From positions 124,467-188,466 of the forward strand of contig NMRB01000319.1 in assembly GCA_002633025.1 (NCBI GenBank): a stretch of 64,000 nucleotides of DNA. The letters are read 5' to 3'. The notes beneath the pieces are model-generated. The model was not told the DNA's origin and made no database searches. It saw only the letters and a list, made by a program, of their open reading frames with translations. Positions 32,036 to 42,414 of the stretch are shown piece by piece. The position numbers and the translations under genes are program-made. This DNA is from Notospermus geniculatus (taxonomy: Eukaryota; Nemertea; Pilidiophora; Heteronemertea; Lineidae). Within the stretch, counting starts at the first letter, position 1. Every line of letters begins with the position of its first letter.

Positions 32036-32675
32036 CTGAAAATACGTCTGAACCAAACCCTTGGTGACCATCTTAAAAAATGACACAGATATTTTCGTTG
32101 TCACACTGTGCATTGTTTTTCGGCAAACTCTCTCCAGACCTACATTTTTGCCAGAAAATAATGACCAGGGCAAGGATACTGCGCTCATTACGTGCTTCGC
32201 AGTGAGAGTGAATGTAAGCGTACATACGACGGGCATCTTCAACTCCATCAGCAGGGTTTAACATGTTGATATGACGGGAGGCGGTGAATGTAAAAAGTAG
32301 CCCTACTGTTATTATATCACCTTATTCTTGGAGTGACGCGAATCTCGGTGTGTTGTCAAGGGGAATGTCCTGATCAGGGACTCTCAAGAAGAATAACTCT
32401 GACCGGATCAAGCCATTCCTCACCGGTGGGTTACACTCCATCCGATTCTGCCGAGTCCTCTGACCACATCTGAAGGGAGGACGTCTTCTGTCTTTGGTGA
32501 ATTCAACAATTGTTCTTTTCATGAAATAAAGACATAAAGACAGTACTGACGCTTCAAATTACTGAAAATAGAACCGAACAATGGTGGCCACAGCGTGGTT
32601 TGACAAGAGATGGTACTTTTGTGATGTTTCTCTGTCGCTATATTTTCGGTATTGATTCTATGCTAACGCCATTTT
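32036..32675. other. 5' flank of PAN-like gene, nothing certain
   Basis: May hold the first exon of the gene at 30048-32035. Other open frames look like chance. Confidence 0.3.
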
Positions 32676-32808
32676 CAGGGCTTGAGCTGGCCATTACTTT
32701 TTTTTGCCAAAGTAAGGAACCTATTGAACCCTGAACAATAGGGCCTATTGTTCAACAGTGGATTTTCTTTACTTTGACTAAGAAAAGTAATGGCCAGCTC
32801 CAGCCCTG
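32676..32808. mobile_element. foldback element, CAGGGCTTGAGCTGGCCATTAC ends
   Basis: CAGGGCTTGAGCTGGCCATT faces AATGGCCAGCTCCAGCCCTG, with TTTTTTTTGCCAAAGTAA facing TTACTTTGACTAAGAAAAG. A second member is at 63018-63139. Confidence 0.85.
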
Positions 32809-33451
32809 CATTTTTAAATCAGACGAAACAATAAAAAATGATTATTATTAATATCAAATTTTTGATAATATCTAAATTTCAAAACACACCATGACCAATA
32901 ACTTTTCAGTGGTCAGGTGTCAATTGTTTGACCTTGATCAAGTGACCGCGGGTTCAATTCTCAACTGAGTCCTGCCATTCATTACTCTTAGATGGTATGG
33001 AAATATATGAAGTGACGCATTGAATGCATGAGCTGCTCCTTGAGTTTCTCAGGAAGGTAGGCCTACCTGGAGATGTTGTGTGAATACAGTGGATGATGTC
33101 AAATCTTATAGTTAACGTTGACACCAAGATCACCCCATGGTAACTCTGAAAAAGGGTCAACTTGGACCCCTATAACTTCAGTTTAACTATTATATTAGTT
33201 AACTCTTAGTTCACTTTTGGTTAACTAGTAGTTATCTATAAGTTAACTGGGTCCACAAAGTCATCAAAGTGCGCCTGACTCAGTCGCATGTCTTTCTATG
33301 GGCTCACCACTGTAAGCAGGGGCCCTCACTTAGTTTTCTGCTCTTCTTGCATGCCTAAAAAGCATAAATCTGATGCATTGGAACAGAAAACATTTCTGAC
33401 ATCCTAACTCTAACATTTGACCTAGGCGATTATCTCATGTACATGCGTCCA
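32809..33451. other. no recognised feature
   Basis: Includes a run of GTTAACT variants at 33180-33245 (short palindromic microsatellite-like). Otherwise unassigned. Confidence 0.35.
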
Positions 33452-33860
33452 TAAAAATCTGCACTGTCATAGATATTCATTGGTCAGATCGGGGACCGAA
33501 CCCAGAACCTAGGAGGTGCAGGAATAATTTCTGAGTCTGCCATTCTGATGTCCGACGACGTCCTCCATAAATTATAGATTTTCTGGCAGACGAGATCAGT
33601 GCTCGAAATCTGCTTTATACAAACCTTCCTGAGAATTCTTTTTGGACCTAATCCTGGTGTTACTACAAAAATGATTAAATATCCGTCATGGTGACTCACT
33701 TGGTAACTATAACCAGAATGAAAATTCTTAGCTTGTGGATAAAAAGAGGCCTTTGTTTCTTGAAATTTGAACTTCCCTGATCCGTTTTTGACGAGCGCCA
33801 TTTACAACATTACAGAATAAAATCGGAAGGAGTGTAGAATCCCTCACCGGAAGTCGGGCA
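33452..33860 (-). pseudogene. internally deleted copy of the 30-kb gene's last exon
   Basis: 33452-33795 is about 90% similar by eye to 29905-30255, including the 3' flank and the coding end KNGSGKFKFQETKASFYPQ.. through a frame-changing 4-bp deletion near the end. At GACGAG|CGCCATTTACAAC it jumps to text that lies about 450 bp further on in the intact copy, so an internal deletion removed the middle of the exon. It then runs into the GTCGGGTGGTCGATTG tandem repeat. Confidence 0.8.
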
Positions 33861-33915
33861 TTGATACATAAAAATCTGGAAGTAAAAAAGTAGTTCCACT
33901 CTTCGCGGGATTTCT

Positions 33916-34102
33916 GGTCGGGTGGTGGAATGGTCTATTAGTCGGGTGGTCGATTGGTCGGACGGTCGGGTGGTCGATTGGTCGCGTGGTGACCGTCGGG
34001 TGGTCGATTGGTCGGATTGTCGGGTGGTAGGGGGTCGGATGGACGATTGGNGGGTGGTCGATTGGTCGGGTGGTCGGATGGTCGGATGGTCGGGTGGTTG
34101 GA
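33916..34102 (+). repeat. GTCGGGTGGTCGATTG minisatellite
   Basis: An irregular array of 8-bp and 16-bp units (GGTCGGGT, GGTCGATT, GGTCGGAT), open in several frames on both strands; the minus strand would read repeats of PTTRPIDH type. One N at 34051. A relative with CGACCAATCGACCACC units is at 43768-43986. Confidence 0.9.
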
Positions 34103-34924
34103 TTAGAAAGGGGTGTGTATGCAAAACTGCATACAAACACATTCTGTTTTAGGCTTACTCTTGCGCGTGGTACTGCAGCTACCCATGTACGTAGCGTAGG
34201 AGGGGTCGGGGTATAGCATTACCACCAATAGCGGGCCTGGCCTCTATAATCCTCAGTGCGCATGCGTGAAATAGTCAATCACGAGAGAACTGGCAAAATG
34301 TATAGGACCGATTGTGAAAAGTGGGATTGTTAAGGCGCGCAGGCCAAATACATCATCTGCCCGGCTATTTGGCCGATAGTCTGCCTATTAAGGCATCACC
34401 AGGTGAAAATTCATGGTATTTGGATGAAATTTTTCCGTGTCCACACCTAGGTTGAAAATATGCTGTGCTAACTAAAATATCCTAATCTAAATTAGAGGAA
34501 AATCAGCGTTTGGGCCAAGTTCAAGTGCTCCCTGCTTATTGGGGCTGTGTATTTTAGTTTTCGACTTCTGACATAAATATTGATACTATAGACTATAAAT
34601 TCTGAAAATTTCAGCAGTATTGGACGACTTTGACTCGTGTCCATACGGGGGTTGAAAACATTGGGTAAACTGGGTGTTGAAAACGTAGAAAATTCGGAAT
34701 TTGCACCCTAAATGTAAAAAGTGACATAATACAAATAATTTGGGTCTGCCAAAGGAAGATGATTTACTTTTCAGAAAATTTTATCCTTTGATACGCGGAA
34801 AATATCAAAATGAAACTTTAACATTACAAATATAGAGTAGTACTACCACTCACTGGAGGTCACGCTCGAGTGATTCCTAAACAATGGGAACAGTGGCGCA
34901 TCTAACGGGAGGGGTTTCCTGTTA
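34103..34924. other. no recognised feature
   Basis: AT-rich intergenic sequence. A GTGCGCATGCGTG motif at about 34256 resembles an NRF-1 site but has no gene beside it. Confidence 0.3.
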
Positions 34925-35071
34925 TTAGTGAGTTAAAGAAACCAAACGTTAACGCTAACGCTAACGCTAATTACGTCAAAATGACGTCACCCCAAGAAGA
35001 AATACAACGAATTCATTCGATGTGACGTCAAAATGATGTCATTAACGTTAGCGTTAACGTGTGGTTTTTTA
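34925..35071. mobile_element. palindromic element with AACGTTAACGCTAACG arms
   Basis: AGTGAGTTAAAGAAACC facing GGTTTTTTAAACTCACT, with CGTTAACGCTAACGCTAA facing TTAACGTTAGCGTTAACG, and TGACGTCA-like sites near the loop. Structurally like 15361-15518. Confidence 0.8.
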
Positions 35072-35143
35072 AACTCACTATTGCTGGTAATGAACAACTA
35101 CCGGTATTCTACATCTTACATATATTTACACTTCATATATATT

Positions 35144-36205
35144 AAACTTTTTATGTACAGTCTTGTTCGTATTAATATCAACACCTGTTATCTCAAATAT
35201 CTCATAAACCATCAAACCAATTTAAATGCGGTTTTCGGCATAAAGTCAGAAATCTTGTTGACTACAACTGGGCATCAATGTTTTTGCACAAGATTCACTT
35301 CTTCATTGCGTAATCTGTCTTTGAAAAAAGGTCCAAAATAAAACTTTTTTGTTTCTGGATTTTTCACCAAAATTCCTTTGCTAGAATGAAGTTATGCCAA
35401 AATAAAGGTTATTTAGCAAGTTACTGTCGAAATCGGCCATTTAGTTTTTGAAAAATTGACGTTTTTGTAAAGCTATATCAACACCACTTGTCTTCCACTG
35501 CCAACAACTTATGAGACGGTCCCTACATAATAATGCAAACCATACTTCATGTCCCTTGTGTAGGCCGTCAGTACACAATCCATAGATCTATAGAACAGCG
35601 CTGAGTCCTATGTGGCAAAAGTGTTACATAATAATTTTTCAAGTGTGTGGAGGCTTTAGTGACCAATTCATGCACTGGTTAACTTCAAACAAAGATGACA
35701 AAGGCTACTAAGTTCTTTCTCAATGCCTGTTACTTTTTGCAATACAATGTCATGAATAACCAGTACTGGTCACAACATTTATCTCTGCCTATACAGTGAC
35801 CCATGCATGGTGTATGGTTTGCATTATTATGTAGGGGCCGTCTCATAAGTTGTTGGTAGTGGAACACAAGTGGTGTTGATATAGCTTTACAAAAACGTCA
35901 ATTTCTCAAAAACTAAACGACGTATTTTGACAGTAACTTGCTTAATCACCTTTATTTTGGCATAACTTCATTCTGGCCAAGGAATTTTGGTGAAAAATCC
36001 AGAAACAAAAAAGTTTTTTTTTGGACCTTTTTTCAATGACAGATTACGCAATGAAGAAGTGAATCTTGTGCAAAAACATTGATGCCCAGTTGTAGTCAAC
36101 AAGATTTCTGACCTTATGCAGAAAACCGCATTTAAATTGGTCTGGTGGTTTATGAGATATTTGAGATAATAGGTGTTGATATTAATACGAACAAGACTGT
36201 ACATA
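35144..36205. repeat. large foldback, about 390-bp arms
   Basis: The left arm (35144-35540, ATGTACAGTCTTGTTCGTAT onward) is the inverted copy of the right arm (35812-36205). Both include TCAACACCTGTTATCTCAAA, CACAAGATTCACTTCTTCAT and GACGGTCCCTACATAATAAT or their complements. The loop is about 270 bp. Arms are roughly 93% alike by eye. The right arm abuts the 3' end of the Merlin transposase gene. Confidence 0.9.
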
Positions 36206-36305
36206 ATAATACATTAAGTTACATTCTTTCCTCAGAGGCTGTGTGTGAACCCGGGTAGAAGAACTTGGAAGACTGGAAACGCGCATAAGGCAACCGGTAG
36301 TAGTC

Positions 36306-37918
36306 CTAATCCCTCTGTTTGGGTGGACTAAACTTTGCAATATCGTTGAGGAATTCCACAAAGAGGTCCTCCGTCTTCCTGTTTTTCTTACGCCATAGGT
36401 ATTCGGCAAGGTAGCCGCAATAGAAATCTGAACGGCAGGCTGGCGGAAGGGCCCTCTTGACATGCCGCCATGTCCCCTCAATGGTATTAGTGCAGGTACC
36501 ATCATCCGCTTTGTACTGTACACTGTGGTTGACAGTTTTGTGCCTGTATTCCTCTGGGAGTTCGCATATCGCCTCGTAGGCTTTCCAGCAGTCTGTAAAA
36601 ATATTACACTCTTAAATAATGTCATAATAGTGAAAGGAATAGGCCTACAGTAACCAGTTTCTTTCCCCATGCAAGCACGAAATCTCTGTTGGACTGCTAT
36701 TAGGGAGTGTCTTTAATGGGGAGCGCCAATTGGTCACGTGAGACTGATAGAGCAGAGGTGACACCTATACAGGCTCATTGTTCGAGAGATGCGGTTGACC
36801 AAGCACGGCCAATCACACCTTGAATCGTCATGAATAATAGGTGGCGTCGGTGTACTATCAGTTCAAACCCACGCGTATATTCTCGCGTGGTCTGCGTGAT
36901 CGGGGTTCCCTATTAATACGAACAGACGAAAAACTCTGATCTGACGTACCTGATGAAATGATGCTTCGTGGCCGTATCCACTTTTGTATCAAAGGAAGCA
37001 AGACTTGCTTGGTCCGGCATGGGACAGGGACAAGGAATATCTTGTCGCTGTCTTTCTTTTCGCAACCACCAAAGATCCACTGGCCCTCTACCATGTGGCC
37101 TCTGTTGTATTTTCTTTTCCCTATTTTTGATTCGTCAATTTCGACTTCTACCCCCTCCCCGCCTATGGGGAACCCATTTTCCATACATATATTTATCTGT
37201 AAAACATGAAGAAAAGAAGCTAATGAAAAATCAAAATCACTTTATGTAGAACTCCATACCATTTTTTACAGACTGATACAGGCCTGTTCGTTTCCCTTTC
37301 GTTCAGTCTTCTTTAAATGATAGTCTATACCATTAAGTCTCAACAACTGTTACATTCATGTGAGAAATAAAATAACGAATAAAAACGTACCGCAATTTCC
37401 CTACAATAGTTGAACCAATCAACTGTTGTCTTGTTTGAGAGTTTCATTTCGTGTTGTACGTTTTGTTGGGACTCCTTTCGTACCCACAAGTAGGTGATCT
37501 TCAGAGCCTCTCCAAGAGTGAGATTGGCGCCCTCAAACCACGAGCCTTTCCTTATAGACCGGGCGACCCGATGCCTTATTCCGTCAACGGTCCTGCGACA
37601 GACCCATTGATATCCGTCATTAGAGTCCTTGGGGCAAGATGTTCGAGTAAGAGTCATAGGATTGTTACATTTGGGGCAGTCGTAGGTTTTGCTCAAAAGG
37701 TTATGATTTTGCATCCATGAAATGACTTCGATGTTAGGTTTTTGCGTTAAAATACAGACGTCGTGAAATGTTAGTGTACCATTTTTCTCTCCGCGAAGGT
37801 AACTTCCGCGTTGAACTGTTATTGGGGGTGCTGCATCGCCCCTAGGACCTGGATGAAAAGACTTCCTCATTGACAATTCAGGGTCTTTCCCCAGATAATT
37901 ATGATCATGCAGAATAGT
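36306..37918 (-). CDS. Merlin (IS1595/ISXO2-like) transposase, three mapped exons
   Basis: Exons read on the minus strand: 37391-37918, 36950-37196 and 36306-36592, stop TAG. All junctions are GT-AG and phases agree (0, then 1). Exon one encodes a zinc ribbon (CPKCNNPMTL, then YQWVCRR, RHRVARSIRKGSWFEG). Exon two holds the first catalytic Asp (VEIDESKIGKRKYNRGH, then GQWIFGG). The second Asp is split across the next junction (IISS|DCWKAYE). The final exon carries NHSVQY, NTIEGTWRHVK with the catalytic Glu, and YLAEYLWRKK. This is a full DDE core of the Merlin superfamily, which moves DNA by cut and paste and makes 8-9 bp duplications. Introns are unusual for a mobile transposase, so it could be a domesticated gene or an old element. 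An upstream in-frame exon is described separately. TIRs were not identified. Confidence 0.88.
36710..36900. repeat. repeat in Merlin intron, also at 57745-57945
   Basis: Contains GGTGACACCTATACAGGCTC, CATGAATAATAGGTGGC and ACGCGTATATTCTCGCGTGG; all recur in reverse order and orientation at 57745-57945. Non-coding. Confidence 0.8.
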
Positions 37919-38158
37919 CTGAAATGCAAGAAACCACTGTGATTGTCTAACGCAGAAAGTGGCAGTTGGACTACAGCATTGACGGTAGGTGTTGGGGCTA
38001 GGCGTGCTGCGTACTGTAGACGTGAGCGAAGGTTTTCACACATTTAGATTTACGGAAGAAAGTAAAAGGATTTTTATCCAGAAGACAATGAAACGTTTTG
38101 AGTTTGGGCTCATCATTTCTGAACGACGGTTTTGATCATGTGGGACCTATTTACTCAC

Positions 38159-38266
38159 TCTTGTTGGTCGGTGTGTCTCACAGTGTGGGTGGACCGGATC
38201 ACCACTGACACCTGAATGGAAACTCTTGGTCGAAAGTTTCCCCAAGTAATCATGATTGTGCAAAAC
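38159..38266 (-). CDS. duplicated upstream exon of Merlin transposase gene
   Basis: An exon bounded by CCTTCAG and AGA|GTGAGT, exactly 108 nt and phase 0 at both ends, so it can be included or skipped without changing frame. It reads VLHNHDYLGK..TKSFHSG, clearly resembling the start of the next exon (ILHDHNYLGK..MRKSFHPG). This looks like a tandem exon duplication that has diverged. There is no ATG within it. Alternatively it may be the exon of a second, damaged copy. Confidence 0.65.
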
Positions 38267-38556
38267 CTGAAGGAGAGAAGTCAAAAGTACCAAAATCAGA
38301 ATTAAATCTGACGAGACTGGTTCTATTCCGTCATTCGTTTTGGAGACATTCTTATGACGCAGTTGGAGGAGACCGTCTCTGTCCTGTCTTCAGTTTTGGG
38401 GACTTCCTCATGACGAAATTCCTCCTCATTTTGATCGCAAATAAAGAGCGGACAGAGTCCGCTTGCACCCATTGAAATTCCAAAGGGGTCGACCAAATAG
38501 ACCAAGGGCTATCGTTTTCTCAGTGTTTAGGGTGACTGTTCCTGTCACTCACACTA

Positions 38557-38820
38557 CAGTGGCGGATCCAAGGGGGGGGGGGGCGTGCCCGGCGCACGCC
38601 CCCCGTTCAGCCGCCGAGAAGCAAAAATTTTGGAAGGCATATGATCAGACACCTGATTTTCAGTAAAAAGAAAGTTCAATTTGGCCTGCCCAGGTGCCAG
38701 GAAACCGCGTTTCCGGCACTTTTACCCAAAAAATTTCGGCGCTTCGCGCCTTCGGGGCTCAGGAAATGGGGGTTGCCCATTCCACGCCCCCCCGTTCGGC
38801 AACTCCTGGATCCGCCACTG
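38557..38820. mobile_element. CAGTGGCGGATCC TIR element with CACTA duplication
   Basis: The ends CAGTGGCGGATCCAAGG and CTCCTGGATCCGCCACTG are inverted. The same five bases CACTA flank both sides (38552-38556 and 38821-38825). Internal GC-rich arms (GGGGGGCGTGCC facing ACGCCCCCC). No transposase. Confidence 0.9.
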
Positions 38821-38825
38821 CACTA

Positions 38826-39234
38826 AACGAAGGAATGAATGGGACGAAGAGGTGAACACATTTACTTCTGTTGTAAATACATGTACTAAAAGGACAACAA
38901 AGTTATTCAAACAATACCTTTTTATTATACCGGTATATAAATGTATAATGTACATCACGAATTTTAAACATTTAAAACAACCATGGATTTCACACTTGGT
39001 GTTGTAACACTGCAATGAAAACTAACAATGCCTATCAATCCAAGCAAGAATTCACACACTTTATAATGTCAACTGGCAGTTTCCTGATCGATGATAGGCA
39101 TACACTAGTAACTATCATGAAAAACGGTGACGCAAATGACATTCTCAGAAATCGAGAAACCTCTAATATACCATCTATTAAACGTCTAAAATGCGCTACT
39201 CTATCCCAGCTTCAATCATGTGGTGAGTATGTAA
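38826..39234. other. 3' flank of DUF3987-like gene, nothing recognised
   Basis: AT-rich sequence that may include the 3' UTR of the minus-strand gene ending at 39235. An AATAAA-like signal was not clearly placed. Confidence 0.35.
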
Positions 39235-42200
39235 TTACTCTACGTCGGCTTGGCTGTCATCTTCTTGCGAAATCAGATGATCAATGGCTTCGATGTGTGG
39301 GTGGTGCCTTCTGCAAACTTCACTCATACGTTGGCTCATCTTTCCCACGTCGTTGAAGTTGGCGCTATATTGCCCGTGGGAACATTTTGCATCCTTTAGA
39401 TGTTTGTCGTTATCCTTCAGCGCGCCAGGGCACGGCTTCAGGAAGACGGTTGTCTTCCATCTGTCATCTGTGATGATGACCTTGCCGAACCCTTCTTCAC
39501 TGACCTTCTTCATTTCGTCTGAAAGGCAAACAGAGCTTTTACCGTCTGATTTGTTTGAAGAAGGGTCATTTACTCTCTTGAATGAGGTCCTGTATTTTAT
39601 AATTTATTTCGGCCGCCACATTGATTTATGATCCTCTGTGAAAAATGCCAAAATGCGTCTTTCTTGCTTAGGTCGTTTCATAAATGCTCACTTACCTTTG
39701 AGATTGAACACCAATGACCCATTTACAAGTTTCTGTACTTCTGGCAGCGTCGTTAGCGGTCCTGATTTGGCACAGATGGCGCGAAGCATCCTTTGGTGCA
39801 AGTTTCTAACCCTCGAAAGTGGGCGTGCGTCACTTGATGGAATTTGTCGGATCGACTGAAAAGTGAAAAGGGGAAAATAAAATGTAGCGTTCACATTGAC
39901 AAAGTTTCATTTTTCCACCTTGCTGGTACACCCTGTTTTTCTAGGACGAAACCTTTACCAATTTGAGGCAATCATTTCTTTTGATTTATGAAAGGAATGG
40001 ATGTGCTCTGCTGCCAATAGCATTGGATGTAGCCTACTGACAAAGAACCCTTTGTTACTTACCTCGATGAAAATGTGTTTCTGCTGCGTCATGGCAGAAT
40101 ACAGTTTTTTAGCCGCTAGGACCCTGCCAACCGGGATGATCTCTGGCACTGGATTGGGCTCTCTCCTCTCCAATCTTTCAAGCATTGAATGCGACAGAAT
40201 GTGAATGATGGTCGCAAGACGAAGGACATGTTGGGTGTCCTTGGACCCAATCATGGGCGCGCCGGTCGGAGCGACGTCTTCACCTTCAGATTCTGAAATA
40301 TACATTCGATGAGTTTAAGTGAGGTTTGTAGACACCCATGTGAAAATGAATTTTATAATGTTCGTACTTGACAAAATTGACAAGACCATTACTAACAGGC
40401 AAAATAGAAGGAAACATAGATCTACTCACCACTTCCTGATTTATACTGGTCGTTTATGAATGACACGTACGTATCATTCATATGATTGTACAACTCTTGG
40501 GCCGCCTCAGACAGTTTGTAGATCACCCCGCCAGTGTGCTCTTCTTGGATGAATCGAAATAGTGACACAAAATCTTGCATTGATGTGTCTCGGAGGAGGG
40601 AGAGGTTCCTCTGTTGCTCCTCGTGACGAAACAGCATGGGCCTCGTCACGAGGAAGAGGAACCGCTCCACAAATCCGTCATCTCGCCTCAGGTGTACTAG
40701 CTCAGAAAGGAGCGGCTCAGGTTGAATCGATATATGAATGGACATTGAAGTTTTTTCGAAGCCTCGTTCCCCTGAAAGAAGTGACAAAATATTACAAGAA
40801 GTTCTGACAGAAGAGGCCCGAGTAGGCCTACCGTATAAACCGTAAACAGATGTCTTCTTGGGAGTTCTCTCTTACCTGACAACAGGGAGACCGTGTCCCC
40901 CTTTGCTCCCCACATTTTGTTCAACAAAGCTCGTTCACTTTCTCCTTTAGACTCTTTGACACGAATTTGCTGCATTAGTTTGTGGCCTTCGTCACTAGTT
41001 ATTATGCCGTAGCCCTTGGTCTTCGACTGATGCGTCTGAATTCCTGCCGTCGAGTAAGACTCAATGTTAATTGGAAATCCCTTCCTGGTCGCGAAGTCTT
41101 CTAACACTGGATGCACCACCCGGTCGTAGGTGTTTGATTTTCCACCTCCTGGAGTACAGACGGAAATCACGTATGCGTTTATGCTGGAGATAAAGTCGGA
41201 TCCATTAGTTGAGATCCTGGTGTCCGGGCCTGCGAGTGCTGCGGTCAAGGCGATGAGGGAGGACACGACAAGGTGGATCGAACAGTTCGTTGCTTTTTGG
41301 TAAATCTGTAGCCATTCCGCCACCATTGGCGGAAACACTTCTTGCCAAGGAACAGTTATTTTATAGGCGTCTTTATAGATTTTTTTGACGTCTTCGATCT
41401 TGAAGTTGATTGGCTTACTATAGCTACGTCTACACGGACATTTTAGCTCCAGTTAACCGTCTACACGGGGTCAAGTTAAATAGCTACGTCTACACGAGGG
41501 ACTAATTTGTCTCGGGTCAACTTTGTCTCGAGACAAAATAACCCCTGACAAGTAACGGAGCGTCTACACGGATGCATGACGTGACGGTGTTTTCAACACT
41601 ACGCGCCATGTGACGTCCATTCCATTACGTCATTCATGCCGTATTTATCATTGCACACATTGATAAATACGGAACAAATATAGGCCTTTGTCCCGAGACA
41701 GGCAGGCGAGCGCGTCTACACGACAACTGTCTCGAGACAACTTTGTCTCGGGTTATCTTAACCCCCCTACCCTACTGGGGTCAAGTTAGTCTCGAGACAA
41801 CTTAGCTCGAGACAAGGCCCCGTGTAGACGGTTAACTGGAGCTAAAATGCTCCGTGTAGACGTAGCTTATGAGCCATACTTAAAAAAATAACAACAACGA
41901 GATGACAAGAAAGAATATTATCATTGATAATACACATCTGACGAACAAAAGCAAAAAATGCGATGGGAAGGACGATATACGGCGAGACTTGAGCAAATCG
42001 CTGTATGCGAGCAGGAGGTCGCTTTCCACAGGAAACGAGCAAATCAGCTGCCGTCAAAAAGCGGCTGTGAAATGGACAGCCAATGCGTCCAAGTACAACA
42101 CTCCAGTCTAGGCCTAAACCAGACCAAGTTACGGCAACAGAAATGAACAATTATGTAAAATACCGAAAACTTCGACCTTAGCATATTTTCACGGGTTTTA

Positions 42201-42305
42201 CATGATATCTTTGACTAGAGTTACTTACGTGGACTTGCATTTGAAAGAATCACCAGATATAGGCGTAGCACAACTCGAATAAGGTTCCTTCTCCTTTTTC
42301 TCTTT
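39235..42305 (-). CDS. DUF3987-like P-loop protein gene, six exons, exon disrupted by TIR element
   Basis: Exons on the minus strand: 42229-42305, 40876-41878, 40430-40772, 40063-40292, 39696-39855, 39235-39518 (stop TAA). Every junction is GT-AG and every phase agrees (2, 1, 1, 0, 1). The second exon carries VFPPMVAEWLQIYQKAT and a small-residue helix, then a Walker-A-like VCTPGGGKSNTYD and a Walker-B-like GIITSDEGHKL. The third has ISIQPEPLLSELV and RFLFLVTRP. This order fits DUF3987, a RecA-like fold known mainly from bacterial and phage primase-helicase proteins. The C-terminal exons are unrecognised and charged. The 5' end of the gene was not found. A 446-bp element interrupts the second exon 11 bases after its acceptor. 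Animal function is unknown. Confidence 0.8.
41422..41867. mobile_element. 446-bp TIR element inside DUF3987-like exon
   Basis: The ends AGCTACGTCTACACGGA and TCCGTGTAGACGTAGCT are exact inverted repeats, followed by a second shared block (TTTAGCTCCAGTTAACCGTC). TAT flanks both sides (41419-41421 and 41868-41870), a 3-bp target duplication. Removing the element and one TAT gives an uninterrupted coding exon. The interior has many CTCGAGACAA motifs. Confidence 0.9.
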
Positions 42306-42414
42306 CTGAAAGAAAGGAAAGAAATATAATGTGCATGTCCGTTGATTTTTCGACGTGGACATAGTTTTCAGACGAATTGTAACATCCTGGCCTAGAGTAG
42401 ATGCTACACTCTAA

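Noticed and set aside
33810-34142. Pro/Thr/Arg-rich repeat proteins
   Set aside because: Frames through a GGTCGGGTGGTCGATTGG minisatellite; open on both strands only because the repeat lacks stop codons.
38323-38505. Further upstream exon of the Merlin gene
   Set aside because: Open frame without clear acceptor or similarity to the transposase N-terminus.
39955-40305. Separate small gene
   Set aside because: It is the fourth exon of the DUF3987-like gene with matching splice phases on both sides.
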